Assembly: GCF_011683955.1 (NCBI RefSeq)
Contig: NZ_JAAQPI010000023.1
Location: 17,300-81,299 of the forward strand
From: Pseudomaricurvus alkylphenolicus
GTDB lineage: Bacteria > Pseudomonadota > Gammaproteobacteria > Pseudomonadales > Cellvibrionaceae
DNA length: 64,000 nucleotides
Direction of reading: 5' to 3'
In this document: positions 41,401 to 56,400 of the stretch, in pieces
Position numbering within the stretch: position 1 is the stretch's first letter
How the letters are laid out: the number at the start of each line of letters is the position of its first letter
Notes under the pieces: model-generated
The model's input: the letters and a program-made list of their open reading frames with translations, nothing else
Databases searched by the model: none
What the model was told of the DNA's origin: nothing
Made by a program: the position numbers and the translations under genes

Positions 41401-44400
41401 GAGGCAATTTCTGCAAGCGTTGCACTTCCATCTGAAGTATAGGAGAACGGAGTAGAATTGATGGTAATCGTATAGACGCCATTATTGACAACTTCGATTC
41501 CACTGATATTTATGACTCTTCCTGCCTCGGAGGTTTCAGAGACGGTAACACCGTCAAAGCCCGTCAGAGGCCTATCACCCTCCAGGGAGATCGATGCCGT
41601 ACCTGCGCCATCGGAAACTGTAATAACATCGTCTGTTGCAGACGCCGTGTAACTGGCATCATCGTTGACCTCACCGGCCAGACCTGCAGCAATTTCGTTT
41701 AACGTATCGCCAGGTTGTGCTTCATAGTTGAAGTCATCAGCACCTATCGAAATTGTATAGGTACCGCCAATATGTACAACAACGCCGGCCAGATCGATGG
41801 TTCGGTCTACGGTGTCGTCACTGCCGTCAGCGGCGTTAATGGTAGCGCTGCTGGTACTGGTTATGGGCCCCACACCACTAAGTTGAACTTCTTCACCACT
41901 GGCACCAGTAACTTCAATATAGTGGTTGTCGCCCTCTGTAACTGAATATTCTGCACCATCGATGATCACCGAATAACGATAACCTGAAGTTATCGTATGA
42001 CCGCTGTCAAAATCGACTTCGCTAATTTGGGGGTTGCTTTCTCCTGCCGCCTGGAAAGGTACTGTACCTTCATCCGACACACCATCAGCAAGAGCAGTCA
42101 AGAAGGGCTCGTCGACACTGACGCTATTTACCGTGAAGGCGACGTTGTCTGTTTCCGCTGTCAAGGTAAGCGTTGCGTTTGCGGTATCGGAAGTTACAGC
42201 AATATCTTCGCCGGCCTCAATTACATTTTTTAACTCCCCTAAAATGGACGCCCAGTCATTGGTGACACCATTGACTCCTACTTCCGCGATATAAGCTGTT
42301 CCACCTATCGTTACTGTATATCTGTTGTCTGTACTCAACGCAGAAGAACTGAATTCAATCTCGCTGACCTGAGCACGATCTTCACCCGCTGCTGCAAGTA
42401 GAGCACTGCTGATATCAACGATAGCGCCACTATCCCGTTCAAAGCCGTCCATAGAGATAGTCGTGTCACCGACCGTCAGCCCAGATTCACCTGGAGCATC
42501 ATCCACAGCAAAGGTATACCGAACCTCGAGTTCGTTTCCAGTCCCCCGATCCTCCGCCGTACTGAGCTCTGTTATGGCACTGGCTGTATCACCCAAAACA
42601 GTGACTTGGTAAGCGTAAAGTTCGGCACTGTTTTGATCATGATCATCAATTAGAGCGGCCAACGCTATCGCCACGTCGCTCATTGTGTCGCCGTCGTCAT
42701 CGACATTGGCTTCATACTCGAACAGATTCCCATTAATCGCTATTCGATAAATAGATTCATGAGCAACTGTAAGATCACTCAAATCTATTGTACGTTCAAG
42801 GTCATGATTGGCTCTGTCAGCAGCATTTACGACAGCTTCATCAACCAGTTCGTCATCGACAAATACGACTATTTGAGCAAGACCTGCACCCGCAGTGACT
42901 TTAATCTCGTCATCTCCAGCATCATAATTCGCCGCATAGTTCCATTCGTAAATCGTGCCCGCCGCATCAACAGAAATAGTGCTGCCAGAACCTTTAACTG
43001 CGCCAGCTATCGCAGCCGCTTCGATACGATCAATATAGAGATCGCCATCGACGCTAACATCAATACTGTTGCCATCGATGATATTTCGCACCTCACGGAT
43101 ATACGTATCATCACCAGTCTGGATAGATATAGACCCATTTTCTGCAATAACGGTATCCACCGTCAGATCGTCGGCTTCGCTGATTTCGATGTTTCCACTA
43201 TTGGCCGATACCACGCTGACCCGACTTGTCAGCGTATTCAGCTGGATACCTTGCTCCGCCTCGACATCCACATCATATGCAATAAAGACGGAGGCCTTAT
43301 CTGATGTCACCGACGTGGCATCGATGTGAATCAAGCCTTCACTGGTGTTGGCAGTTACAATACCACTCTCTACCGTTAACGCCCCGTCAACCTCTAACGT
43401 GACGTTACGGGCCTCGTCAAAGCCTTCGACGCCACCGATAAAGCCGGTCAAATCCAGATGGGTTCCGACATCAATAGAGATATCCTTATCAGCACGAATT
43501 TCGAAATTCTCGGCCGGAATATCATCAACGTGTAAATTTACGAAGCCTGTAGCCAGTGCAACGCCTGACTCATTGACAATGTCGTCAAAGTCGCCATCGT
43601 TGTTATAGTCTACGCCGTCATCTGTCTCATTAAAGACATCGTCCCTATCACCATCATTGTTAATATCGATGGCTTTAACAACGTCAGTGAGACCATTGGC
43701 AACGATACGGACTTCTTCAATTTCGGTAATACCCGAGCCGGCAACCGTCGAAATTGAACCTTCAACAGCGGTTACTGAGGAATCCGATTCCACCGTCTCG
43801 CCGCCAATATGTACGTTCTGGCCCGCCACTAATTCCAGCAATGTGGTCGCAGAAACACTTTCAAGACTCAGAGTGCCGCCGGTTTCCAAGATCAGCGTGT
43901 GTGCTGACAAGGTATCTGGAAGCATTTTCGTGCGGCTGATACTTACGCAGATTTCCGATATTCCAGCACCTTCAGTCACAGTGATGGTATCTCCGACTGC
44001 TGACGCGGCATAATCAGGGTTGATGCGCGCGGCAAGTGCCGTGGCGATATCATCTGACTCGTCATCGGTCAACGCTGTATAGGAGTAATTGTCGTCACCA
44101 ATTGCAACCGTGTATGTGCGCCCTTCTTGTACCAGGATTCCACTAATGTCTATGGTACGATCAAAATCGATATCCGCCCCGTCGGCATCATTGATGTTTA
44201 CATCGTTTTCTTTATCTGTTCCAAAAAGGAAATAATCTCCAGCGCGATATTCCAGCAGGGTATCCGAATAGGTTGCAGTATCAACATCAAAGAACTGATA
44301 AAGAGAAACCACTTCATCGGCAACAAACGAAATTCCGTCCTGATAAATGAGCGATTCAGCCGTCGAATGCTCTGTAACATTTATGCTGGAGTCTGTACTG

Positions 44401-47400
44401 ACCAGATATATAGTGTTACCCGACACTTGGCCATCAACATGCCCCGCATCGCTGATATCGTCAACCCGACCTACTCTCAATTCATTTTCGGCACTCAAAC
44501 GAACGGTGGTATCATCAGTTTCATCAGCCAAAGCCGTAATAATGTCGAGCCCGACGGCATTTTCCAGAGCCCCATCAAAGTCGGAAATCTCAATATTGCC
44601 ATTCACAGTTGAACTGTGGAGTTGGTTTATCGCAACTTCAAGGCCAACGATACCGTCTTCTGCAGACAGGGTTAATTGATCTGCAACAAGATCAACCCCG
44701 TCATCGGCAAAAGACTCTGTGATTTGCCCTCCTGCAGTCAATGTGACGTCGCTGGCAGAACTGACACGCAGATAATCAAAATTAGCACCAAGATTGTCCT
44801 GCACAATCAGCTTATTGGCCATACCCGTAATATTAATCTGGGTGTTATCGTCGGCGTCTACTTCCGCAGTAAAGCCTGGAGAATAGCCATCCGGTACCCA
44901 GCCTCCGGGATAGCCGATATAGGTGTCGATCAGCTCCGTCAACTCTGTGACCAGATCCGTCAACGACGTCGTCGTTGCAGTATGTTCGAATACGACACCA
45001 TCTATGGTAATGGAATAATCCTGCCCGATAACTGGTGTAAAATTGTCCATCGCAATTGTACGAACGGTATCGGGACTATCGGCGTCAGCCGGACTGACAG
45101 TTGCACTGCCGGCATTCAAGGAAACACTGATCGCAGCAGCACCGATAATATTGTCCAAATGAACACCTGCTTGCAGATGGCGAACGAGAATATCGTCCGC
45201 GGCAGTGACGTTAACATCGTTCACGTCTTTATTGGATAGCAGCCGAAGATCGGCGATATCGATGCTGCCTGCGGCATCAATGATCAGACTTCCGTCCGAT
45301 ATTTCCACGTCTTCCAACGTCAGAGTCGTGGACCCCTGATTTAATATCAGATCACCTGCTTGATCACTGGCGAACCACATTGAACTGACATCGGTGTTCA
45401 GCGTTGTATTTCCTGAGACTTCTACACTCAGTTCTTCCGCAGTGAGCAGCCCCCCTGGTACCTGTACAATGTCATCTGCCGAGATCAGGTCAATATCCCC
45501 TCGACCACCTGCCATCAGCATATTGACGGTCAGTTCGGCCGTATTACTTTCGGAGCTGACGGTCGTCAAACGAATATCATTGCGATCACTGGAACCCAGT
45601 GTACGAACGTTTGTCGCAAGCAGATCGCCAGTATTTTCTACCTGAACCCGGCCATCCGCGGTTTCCACATCCACCAGCTCCAGATCCCCCTGATTGGAGA
45701 CAATAATGTTGCCGGAGTCTGTCAAGCTGAGCGTCATCTGCTCAACGTCGGTATCGAGCAGCATGCCACGTTCAGCTTCCGCTACCAGTACATTCGCACT
45801 GATAGTTCCCAGTGTGTTGTCGTCGTCATCGATTACAGTGGTTTGTTCGATATATCCGGATTCGACGTAGAGGTTAATCGTCGCGTTGTCAGCGGTGGCT
45901 TCTACGGCCGCCCCCTCCAGAACGATATTACCGCCATGTACGCCGGTGGTAAGTGAAATATCTCCATCGTCCGCAATAACCATTGCTTCGGAGTCTGCGA
46001 TAATGCTGCCGTACTCTCCCGTAGCCTTACCGGCATTTAATGTCATACTGTCGGCATTCAGCGAGCCAGTCATTTCGAGATCCCGCCCGGCTTCAACCGT
46101 CAATATGCCGGTGTTGGCAAGCACCTCCCCACTCAGCTCCACATCGCGAGACGAACTCAAATCAATTGAACTGGCCCCCTGATCCGCGATCAATGTTCCT
46201 GAATCATCCAGAATCAAAGACAGACCACCGTGAAGGTCCAGACTGGACGCACTGAGCCTCGTGGTTACCTGTCCATCGTCAACGACATTGCCCTCAATAC
46301 TCAAGGTTCCACCGGCATTAATATTGATTGCGCCATCATCATTGATCGCCGACACCTGACCACTGAGAGCCACGCTGGAGCCTGATTCAATAATGATATT
46401 GCCCGCAAATATCGACTCGCCACTACGCTCCCCGAACTCTGGAGCAACAACATCATCGTAGGTAACTTCCGTGCGAAGAACCGTTTCGGACTGGGTAATA
46501 GGCACGGTCTTCCAGACCGTGACATTTTTCATGGTCACGACCATGACTTCCTTAGTCGTGGTTTCATAAACCGGTCGATAGTCGTATATATCCTGGTCTT
46601 GAGTCACCAGTTGATAGTCGTATTTCAGCCGCTGGTCATAGATATCATGCAGGTCTGATGTCCAGTCATAACTATAGTTTCTGAAGGTTTCAAACTCATA
46701 GCCCCACACCTTGACACTGGAAATCGTATCTCCCGCTTTATTATCCGGCGTCAAACCTCCGCTCGACGTCCATGTCCAGATTTTCCCGCCGTAATCAATA
46801 TGCTCAAACCATTGCGTTTTGGCAGTGTAATAGCTGTTAACGCTGTACGAGCTGAACGTATCGTTCAGAGAATCTCCAACCCAACGGGTAAATCCGGTAT
46901 AGGTTGTTGCTGTGCCGGAACCATCAATATGCTCATAGAAAGTGACCCTGCCATCGCCTGGAGCCCAGCCCACTTTACGCGACCAGGTGTTGTCTGCGCC
47001 TGTCTGGGAAAATACCGATGTATCCGTGTTTAATGCAGAGAGGAAATCCGCCGTAGAATAAATAATATCGGTTGCACGCGTACCCTGGAACGTTGCATCA
47101 CTAAGTGAACCATTGCTGATATTAGCATTATCGTACTGGGCCTTCGGCGTAGAAGTCCACGACCAGTTCGGAGCACGGGACACGACCTCATCGGCGGTAT
47201 CGTAAATTTGATAGGTTCGGGTTCCTCCACCACTATAATCAACAGACCAGCGACCATCACTGCCGTCATCATCGCGATAGTTAACACCACCGTCATCCGT
47301 ATTCCAGACTGACTTATCCTGGGTGTAGCGAACAGCACCGTAATCCTGGTATTGCCCTACAAACTCTCCCGAAGCTCCAGCGGCTACGGTCTCCCAAGTA

Positions 47401-50400
47401 CCGTTACTGTTGCCATCCAAGGTTATATCGTTATCCAGGTATGTGGGATTGCCCTGAGATACAAGTCGAAGAATGTCTTCTTGAGCGCCTTCGGGCATTT
47501 GTATGTATTTGCCACGCCATCCAGCTACATCCACATAATAAATCGTTTCATCATTGTCTTTCCACGCCGGCTCATAGGATGTGTTTTGAGTCGTGTTGCC
47601 ATTCAGCGTTATATTCTCGACCGCATTGGAATAACTAAAATCAAAGAGCGGCATGTAACCGGTGTGGTTCAACACAGCCTGACGATGTGCGTCACTGGGG
47701 AGATCTGTGAAGTTTCTATACCCGGCATCCCGATAGGTGTAATTCTTTTGCTCATCGCTGGCACTTTGATCGGGCAGTTCTTCGGTCCCCGCATTATTCC
47801 AATCGACTTCATTATTGAAGTAATGTACTCCCTCGATGAGCACTTCTAGGAATTTCTCACCATCCTCTGCATTGGGGTTGTAGTAACCGATCTGCTCAAT
47901 CGACACATCCATGGTAGTGTAACTGCTGCCGACCTTAACTTGTTCGGTACCAACCATTTCTGTAATTTGCGCGGTCTCCCAGGTAATTTCAGGAACCTGA
48001 ATAGTCCCGTCTTCAACCTCCTGGTACCCGGTTATGACCTCAACCGTTTCCTCGACGGTCGTGTATATGGGCTTAACGATCGGATCAGGCGTTGCCCCCC
48101 CGTCGGGATCCGCATCAAGAATGACACTACCGCCGGATAGAATGCTCACCGTACCAAGCGCTTGCACCAGTCCATCACCACTGATAGTGATATTACCGCC
48201 CAGTAAATCATCTACAGTAAGGTTCGATTGCTGTTGCTCGCGCGTCCATGTCATGTCGACACCTGCGCGAAGATCAATACGATCATCGGACGAAACAAAA
48301 CCGGCGATATTCAGCGTACGTCCGGCATTAAACAATGCACGACCGTTGACCAAGCCCGAATCTTCAATGCCTACCTCAACCCAGCCGTTGACACTGATTT
48401 CCGGCGCGCTCAGGTGGACCAGTTGATCCCCTTTAATGATCGCCTCGCGCTCATTTTCGGGGATTTCGTCGCGCTCGGGGTCGATCGCATCGGCCACATC
48501 GATCGATTGACGCCCTTTGATATAAAGTTCAGAGTCAACACCAGTTGCATAGATGTAACTGCCGGCGAGAACATTCACATTATCAGCCACAATGCTGAGA
48601 TCATCGCGAATATCAACATTACGGTGAATATTCACATCCCCTGCCAGTGACACAATATCGAGAATACCGACTTTGGATTCACCCAAATCGCGCTGCCCGA
48701 TAACACCCTCAATGGTCACATCATCGTTGGAGCGGATCGTAATCGAGCCTCCTGCGGCCGTGTCTAGCGTTCCGCCACTGACATACTCATCATCTTCATC
48801 CAGCACAAGGGTTTTAACCAGTACACCAATACCCGACTGATCCGTACCACCCTCAATCACCAATGCGTCTTGCGCTGTAATCAAAGTATCGATTTCCACC
48901 TGCGCATAGGCGGTTAAACTAATATCAGCTCCTGCATCTGAGGCCACGACTGCGCCCTTCAGTACCAAATCACCATCGGTGCGCAAATCGATATTGCCAT
49001 CGACGCCGGCCTCTTCTTCGGTCCAGGCACCTTCGCCTGTGGCATCAACGAATATCGCGCTGCTGTTAGAAAGACTGAGACCGATTCCATCATCATTTAG
49101 ACCAGTACGAACAACGATACTACCAGTCGATTTCAGGTCTCCGCCGAACTCATCGTTGCCCAGGATCACCGCCCGATCTGTGCGAACATCAATGCTGGCG
49201 TTTTTACCCGCCCACACCCATTCACGCGACTCTTCGTCGAAGTCGGCGCCAGCGAGCACCGCACCCACCAGATCCAGGCTGCGAACATCCAGAGTAATGA
49301 CACTGTCATCCCGCTCGGAGAACAACTGGGCATCTTGAGCAATAGTAAGCTGCCCTCGAGCTTCAATCGCAAGTTCCGTATCTGCTTCGAGTATGGCTCC
49401 GCCTTCGTTATCTCCTGCAGAACCCACCTGAATATTGTCACCTTCGAGATAGAGATGCTGACCGTCTCCTTGAACCAGAAGAGTTGTATCGTAGATCGCA
49501 ATGTCGCCCAGCGCTTCCACCAAAATCGAACCTGCCAGAGACAGGTCACCATGAAGATTCACATCCTCAGTAGCCTCAATAGTCACCTCATGGTCATAAC
49601 TGGCAGCCGTGGAACTGGTACTGCGAACAACACCAGCGATATCAACTGTGCTGCCGCTCAGATTCATCTTGGCGCCGGTCTCCAGCCAACCAGATTCTCT
49701 TTCCACAGTTAACTTACCTGTGGTTGAACTAATATCCAGCAACGACAGGTTTGGATTGTCCGTTCCAATCACACTATTGATAACAACATCATTCAGGCCT
49801 TCTATAATGATGCGTCCACCTTCACTAAGGGAGGTCAACGATGAAGTCCCATAGGTTTCAATGCTGACCTCACCGGCTGTCTCTACCGTGCCGGCGGTAA
49901 TAATGATGTCCTGCTCTGCGATCAAGTCGCCCTTGAGCAGCAGCGTGCCTTCGGCATTGATGACAATATCCGCCAGATCCCCCCCCGCCACTAGGTCACC
50001 TTCAAGAACAAAGTGACCCGATGGTGTTAGCTCCATACCCCCATTGAGGGTTTCGAGCCTACCCGTTGAAGTCAGGTTTACGGCTTGAATACCGTCGGCC
50101 TCGGTACCACTGTATAGATTGATTGCGTCGTGACCACGAACCCAACCCGCAATAGTGATTTCACCTCCCGCAGCATCGGACCTGCCAATATTGACCGTTG
50201 ACCCCCGCTTTGAAGCATCAATGGCATAGCCACGACTGGACATTGCCACAGCAGCCAACTGAGTGGCAGTGAACCCCAGACGCTCCGCACCACCGTTTGA
50301 AATCGCCTCTATCGTAAAGGCATAGTTACCCCGCAGCATAAGATGGCCGTCATCCAGGCCTACTTCAATCTGGCTGGGATCCAGTGTCTGGGTGCTATTT

Positions 50401-53400
50401 ATTGCGGGATCATTTGTCGGCGAATCAACAACTATAAATTGGGTATTTTCGATAGCCGCCTGCAGGTCATCGCGCAAGAACCCGACACCATCATTGTCGC
50501 TGGTATCAGAAGCAGACACCACCACTTCACCTGCGACGGTATGTGTCCCAAGGTCAACCGTTAACAGAAATGCAGTATCTCCGCTGAGATGCCCATCCGC
50601 GAATTCGGCAAAACCTTCTGCTACCAACTCCTCCGTCCACGCAGGTGTGAGCACAGACATATCACCGGAAGCTGACAAATTGATGGTACTTTCTTCACTC
50701 CAGGTTCTCAGCTGAACCGCACCACCTATCACGATACCTTCGTCAGCCCACGGGTTTTCCTCTGTCGGCTCTTGATCGCTACTGCCTCCACGCACATCGA
50801 TCAGCTTACCGGCTACCAGGTCGCGGCCTAATTGGATCTGTCCATCGGCAAATATTTCAATGGTGGATGCACCACCATAAGTTTCGAGGGTACTACCCAG
50901 GAAGAAGCCCAGGGAATCATAGTGGTTGATCACATCACCACCAGCCACCACTTGACCAAATATGTGTGCATCGCTAGAAGACGTCAAGAGAATACTGCCG
51001 TCAGCATTTGATGTTGCTATACGCGTTCCACCAGGGACCAACAAGCCTATCTGGTCGTCACCGATGCCACCATGCAGCTCAACCAGGTCATTGGCGCGAA
51101 TCGTCGCGCCAATCTCCACTTCATCTCCATCCAGTGAAGTCGTCATACCGGCCAGATACAACTGGCGAGCGGATTTCAGGGAAACGGTGGAATCTTCATC
51201 GGACCATTCGATGGTTTCCGACTGTAAAACTCCGTCCTCGTCAAAGACCTGTGAGACCGTACCGCCGGATAGAATCGTACCGCTGATAGTAACATCATCG
51301 TCAGCGTCAACACTGACAAGACCACCAGAGCGGTCACTGGTAATACCTGCCGCAGTCAAGCCGCCGGCAGTGCCGATAACAATCGCGTAACCATTATCGT
51401 CGTCTCCCACTTCACCGGTAGTCACCAGGTTGACGGACTTGCTCGCAAGCAGTGCCGTATCCACCAGGATTTGTTCGCCAGCTGTAACCGTAATGGTCGA
51501 GTCTGGACCACTCCACTCGACACCGGTTTCTCCGATGACTCCGCCAGCAACAACACGACCGAACAAATCAACATCCTGACCACCGGCAAGATAGATATCG
51601 CTTCCCGGCAACGTAGTATTTACAGTGGAGGCCGCATGTATGTAGAGACTGGTACCATCATCGCGAGCACCGTCAATGTTGGTTCCATCAACGGCGACAC
51701 CCCCCATCAAGCTAAGGTCACCAGTAACGCTGGCTTCACCCTCCCAGTAAACCCAACGATCTGATTGAATCAGGAGATCGGAGTCTTCGCCCAGGAGGTT
51801 AATATTGCCGCGAACAATTGCATCTTCTTCACCGCTGACGACAAAGTCGGCGTTGTCTTGCAGGGTTGTAATAGTACCTGTTAACAGGAATCCGAATCCG
51901 CGCTGACCTAGCAGTTCATGAGGTTCGAGCACTTGAATTTCATCAATAACGCCGTCGTTCCCCGAGTCATAGGCATAGATCAGGTATTGATTGGTGCCAT
52001 CGTCAATAAGCCAGCGATTGGTGTCTGCACCACTTGGCAATTCACTGTTGTTGTAGTCAACCCCTTGTACAAATGCCGTTCTAAAAGCATCATCACCGGC
52101 ATCAGGATTAAAATAAACCGCGCTGGTGTACTGCTCAAAACCGGTTTGATCCAGGATCCAGCCCTGCTGATTGGTGGTGTCATTTGAGCCATCATCGAGA
52201 TTCTCAAACAGCTCACCGGCCTCCGGAATATCTACCGCGCTCCAGTTAATGGTGTCGTTCCAGTAGTCTTTGCCGGGTCCCTGTTCGAAGCTGACTTTGT
52301 ATTGTTGACCCTCTTCAGCTGTCGACTTGAAATAAACAGTACCGGTCCAGCGCTGATATCCGGTCTGGTCAAGCACACGATTCTGCTGTTCGATTGACAG
52401 CGTGAAAAAGCCCCCATCACCCGAGGGTATCGTGATGTCGCCCCAATTCAGGTTGCCGTTGTCATAATCGACACCCTCAGTCAGCTCAAGAACTGTCACG
52501 CCCGTATCGCTATTGAAATAAACAGCTTGTTCAACAATTTCATACCCAAGCTGTTCAGCAACGACGGCACGCTGCTCCGCACTTAGCTCAGCGAAGCTGG
52601 CATCAGCGCTCGGTGCTCTTGCACCTTCCCAGTCAATTCTGTCGATATCGTAGTCGGCAGCCGTATCCGCGAACTCTTCGATGACACGTTCGGCCTCCGA
52701 TGCGTCGGGATTATACCATGCACCGTTTTCATAAACGGTGTAGCCCAGGCTCGCCGCAACTCGTCGTTTCTGCTCATCAGAAAGCTCATCGAATGAGGCG
52801 CCTTCAGCCGGTGCAATCTCGCCCCACAGAATATTGGCATTGTTGTAATCAGCTTCTGCACCTTGTAGCAACGTGCTGACCAGCTTCTTACCTGGATCGG
52901 CATTGTAGTTATAAAATTTGACTTCAATGCCTTCGGCAGCTGAGCTGTCAAGGTATCCGACAACAACCGCTCTCTGCTCCGCAGACAGCTCGGATATCGG
53001 AGTATCCAGTGCCGGAATATCCAACTCACCCCAATCTTCAACGGCTACACGCGTATAATCTATGTAGTAATTGCCAGCATCAATAGCTGCCAGTTTCTGA
53101 GCAGAGCTTAAATCTTCAAAGCTTGCATCGGCAGATGGCGCGGCCACACCGTAGCTTGACCAGTCGACCAATGCATTACTGTAGTCTACTGCCTCGCCCT
53201 GAGAAAAACCTGTCTTAAACCGCTGGTCTTCATCCGCACCGGCATTATAGAAAACCATTCCAGAATACTGGGTATAGCCCGTGCTGTCCGTAAATAAGGT
53301 GCCTTCTGTCAAGATCTCGCGGAAGACGCCGGTTTCTTCGTTGAAGTAGCCTCCATTGGCATAGACGTCATAGCCCAGCGACTCGGCTATGGCAGCCTTC

Positions 53401-56400
53401 GCGTCATCGTCCAATTGACTAAACGCTGTGTAATTGTCAATAGCCTGTGAAGACACGCTCGACAACAAGCTGAGGTTATTTTCTGTAATAAGTGCACGCA
53501 GATCGTCGCTGACCGTGCCGGTATTCAATGATGCAATTACAGACTCAATAAAGCCAGGATCGCTGCTGGAAGTTAATTCCTTGCCTGGCAAGGTATCAAA
53601 GTATTCGGCCAGATCACCATGGCTGCTTCCTGACTGAATATCCAAAACACCCGAGGTTGTAATAGAGCCGGAAATAATCAGCTCACCAGTAGTATTAATT
53701 GACAACACCGAATCATCGCCGGTCTTAACGGCTATCGGCGTCTCACCCTCTCTATCGAATCTTGCGCCGGACAACAGCGCGCTGCCGGCATTTAAATGGA
53801 TGTAATCTTCAGCATTCAGGATGATTGATGATTCATCCCTTTCTGACTTGATCGTTGCCCCTTCGAGAATGGTGATGCTTGTTCCCGCATTCAAAGCAAT
53901 GGTCGAGCTTTCACCCTCAGAGAATATTCCTGTGGCACTGACAATAGAATGTGAAGCGTTGATATCCGCCGTTGCGTTATCGTTGATCAGGCTGACCGAG
54001 GCACCTTTACTGGCGGTAATGCTATTAATTTCCGCACCATAACTGACCAGGCCATCGACGCCGGTACTGGCCGTCACGTCGATAGTCAACTCGTCGGCGG
54101 CGTTAATCCAACCACTGATGACCACCTGCTCTTCGACATTGATATCAAGTACCGGTGCATAGACGCCCGAGTCAGGAATCCCCAGGGGGTCGTTAATATT
54201 CTTTGGTTCCACAATGAACAAACGGGAGTCCAAAGTCAGCAATTCGTCGGATTGTACATCACCGACAATATTCATCTTGCCAGCGACCAGCGTTGCCTCA
54301 TCAGTCAGCTTTGCGGAAAAGTCGAAGAAACCAAACTGCTTGTCCTCAAGATCACCGATAAACATGGTGACATTATCACCGGCATGCCCGATATAAATGT
54401 GCTCGAAACCATCCCTCAATGCAGATACGTCTTGCATCGAGAAATCCAGGAAGCCTGATGCACTTCCTGCCGACAAATCGTTACCATAGATTGAATGCCC
54501 TGCCCCGCCAATTCGGTAGTTTTGCTCTTCAAACTGGGTAACCAGAGTAAATATACCGGTGCTTCGGACGGAGTCATTACCGCCATGCAAGTCGACATCG
54601 TCAGCCACAATAGTGATATTGCCGCCGCTTGTCTCTGTGGACATCAAGCCTTCATCAAAGTCCAGCAATGACTCACGATCTTCAAGCTCGATACTGATTT
54701 CGCCATTGCGTGTAAACAGGCCGCCATTGATACGCCCGTCAGCGACCACCAGCAGATCATCCTTCTCCGTTATGATCAGGTCGCCAAATTCAGCACTACC
54801 AATGTTGACAACAGAAAGCGCTGCGATTTCAGTATCGAAATCTCCCTTGATACCCTCAGCTTGAATACTGACCAATGCATCCGGAGCGACAAATTTCGCT
54901 TCAGTAATATCGACAAGGCCGTCAGATGTCAAAACGAAATCTGTCGCTCCCCAACTTGAATCATCCTCTGTGGTCAGTCGAGTTGTCTCTGCGTGATCAA
55001 CAAATTCTATGCGTTCAACAGTGTCATCGAAATCGATGGTCAAGCCGTTGGGTTCATATATGAATTGATGATCATTCAACTGGAGAACATCAGTAGACGT
55101 AAAATCGTCAACAATCAGGCGGTCAGTTCCAGTGCCGCCAATAATTTCAAGATAACCTGCTGCCTCGACATATATTGTATCGTCTCCGCTACCGGTTTCG
55201 ACGGTGTTCTGACCATTTTCAATGTAGATAGTGTCATTGCCGTCATTCGAGAAGATGCTGTTCTCGCCGCTGCCCATATTGATGGTTTCTGAAGCAGAGC
55301 CGCCAACGAATCTATCATCACCAGCGCCACCATAGTAGGTGATACCGTTATACAAACCGCCAAGGAAATCATCCTTACCAGCGCCACCTTTTACAACACT
55401 GCCCGCTGCGCCACCGACAATAACAAAGGAGTCATTCCCCTCTCCGCCATCAAAGTCAAGAACCGCCCGAACATTCCCTGAAACGTATATGTGATCATTG
55501 CCACTGCCGCCTCGAGCTACGATTCGGTTGACACCCACGAATGTGGATTTAACACCCAGGGATTCAACGACGATACCCCCGGCACCATTGTCATTAATGG
55601 TGACCGATTCATGAATAGTATCATCGTATAAGGTACCACTGCCGTAGCGACCCGATTCATCCCCCATATTCAAATACAGGACATCATCCACCTGATGGGC
55701 GATGACGGGAGGATCTCCCCAGCTCCAGAATGCGGAACCGGACACGGTAATTCCCGCGACGGTAGCACGGGCGCTGAGATACGCGCTGGCGGCTGTCAGC
55801 TCGATTTCACCGCTGAAACCAGCCAGAGTCTCGTTAATCTCAAAGAGTCCGAGATCAATACTGATATCCAGTGAACCGTAGACACTGGCCGCCAGTCGAG
55901 TGTTGCTGAACGTCACCGCCATGCCGGCATTGAGTTCCAGCGGCCCCATATCAACGTGCAGGTTGGCCTCGCCAGTGATTTCGAAATTGCCATCAGAGCG
56001 CAGGTAACCACTCACGTCGACCGTCAGCAATCCAAAGAAGTCCAGAGAGGCTTGATCGATGCGCAGCTCGAACACATCGTCAACCAGACTCATACCACCT
56101 GCAAATTCGATGTCAAACGCAAGGATATGAATGGCGCCATCCAACTCAAGGTTGAAGGTGGTACCGGCAGCGACCCCTGCATATTCGGTGGTGTCGCTGG
56201 TGTTAATTTCCAGAAGCGCGCCCGCTTCGATACCAATCGAACCGATACCCGCCGACAAATAGGTCTCAGCGCTAAGAGCGAAGACCGCCCCTTCGTCCGT
56301 GTCCAGAATAGCTGCGGCGCCTCTTACCTCAAGCTCAGCGAGATCGCCCAGCTCCAGCACCATATCCAGTGAGGCCTCAATGCCACTGGAATTCAGCAGC

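Noticed and set aside
43895..43975. Frameshift near ISEICVSISRTK in the giant ORF
   Set aside because: Neither alternative frame gives a better repeat match and the normal repeat resumes in the same frame, so I treat it as substitution.
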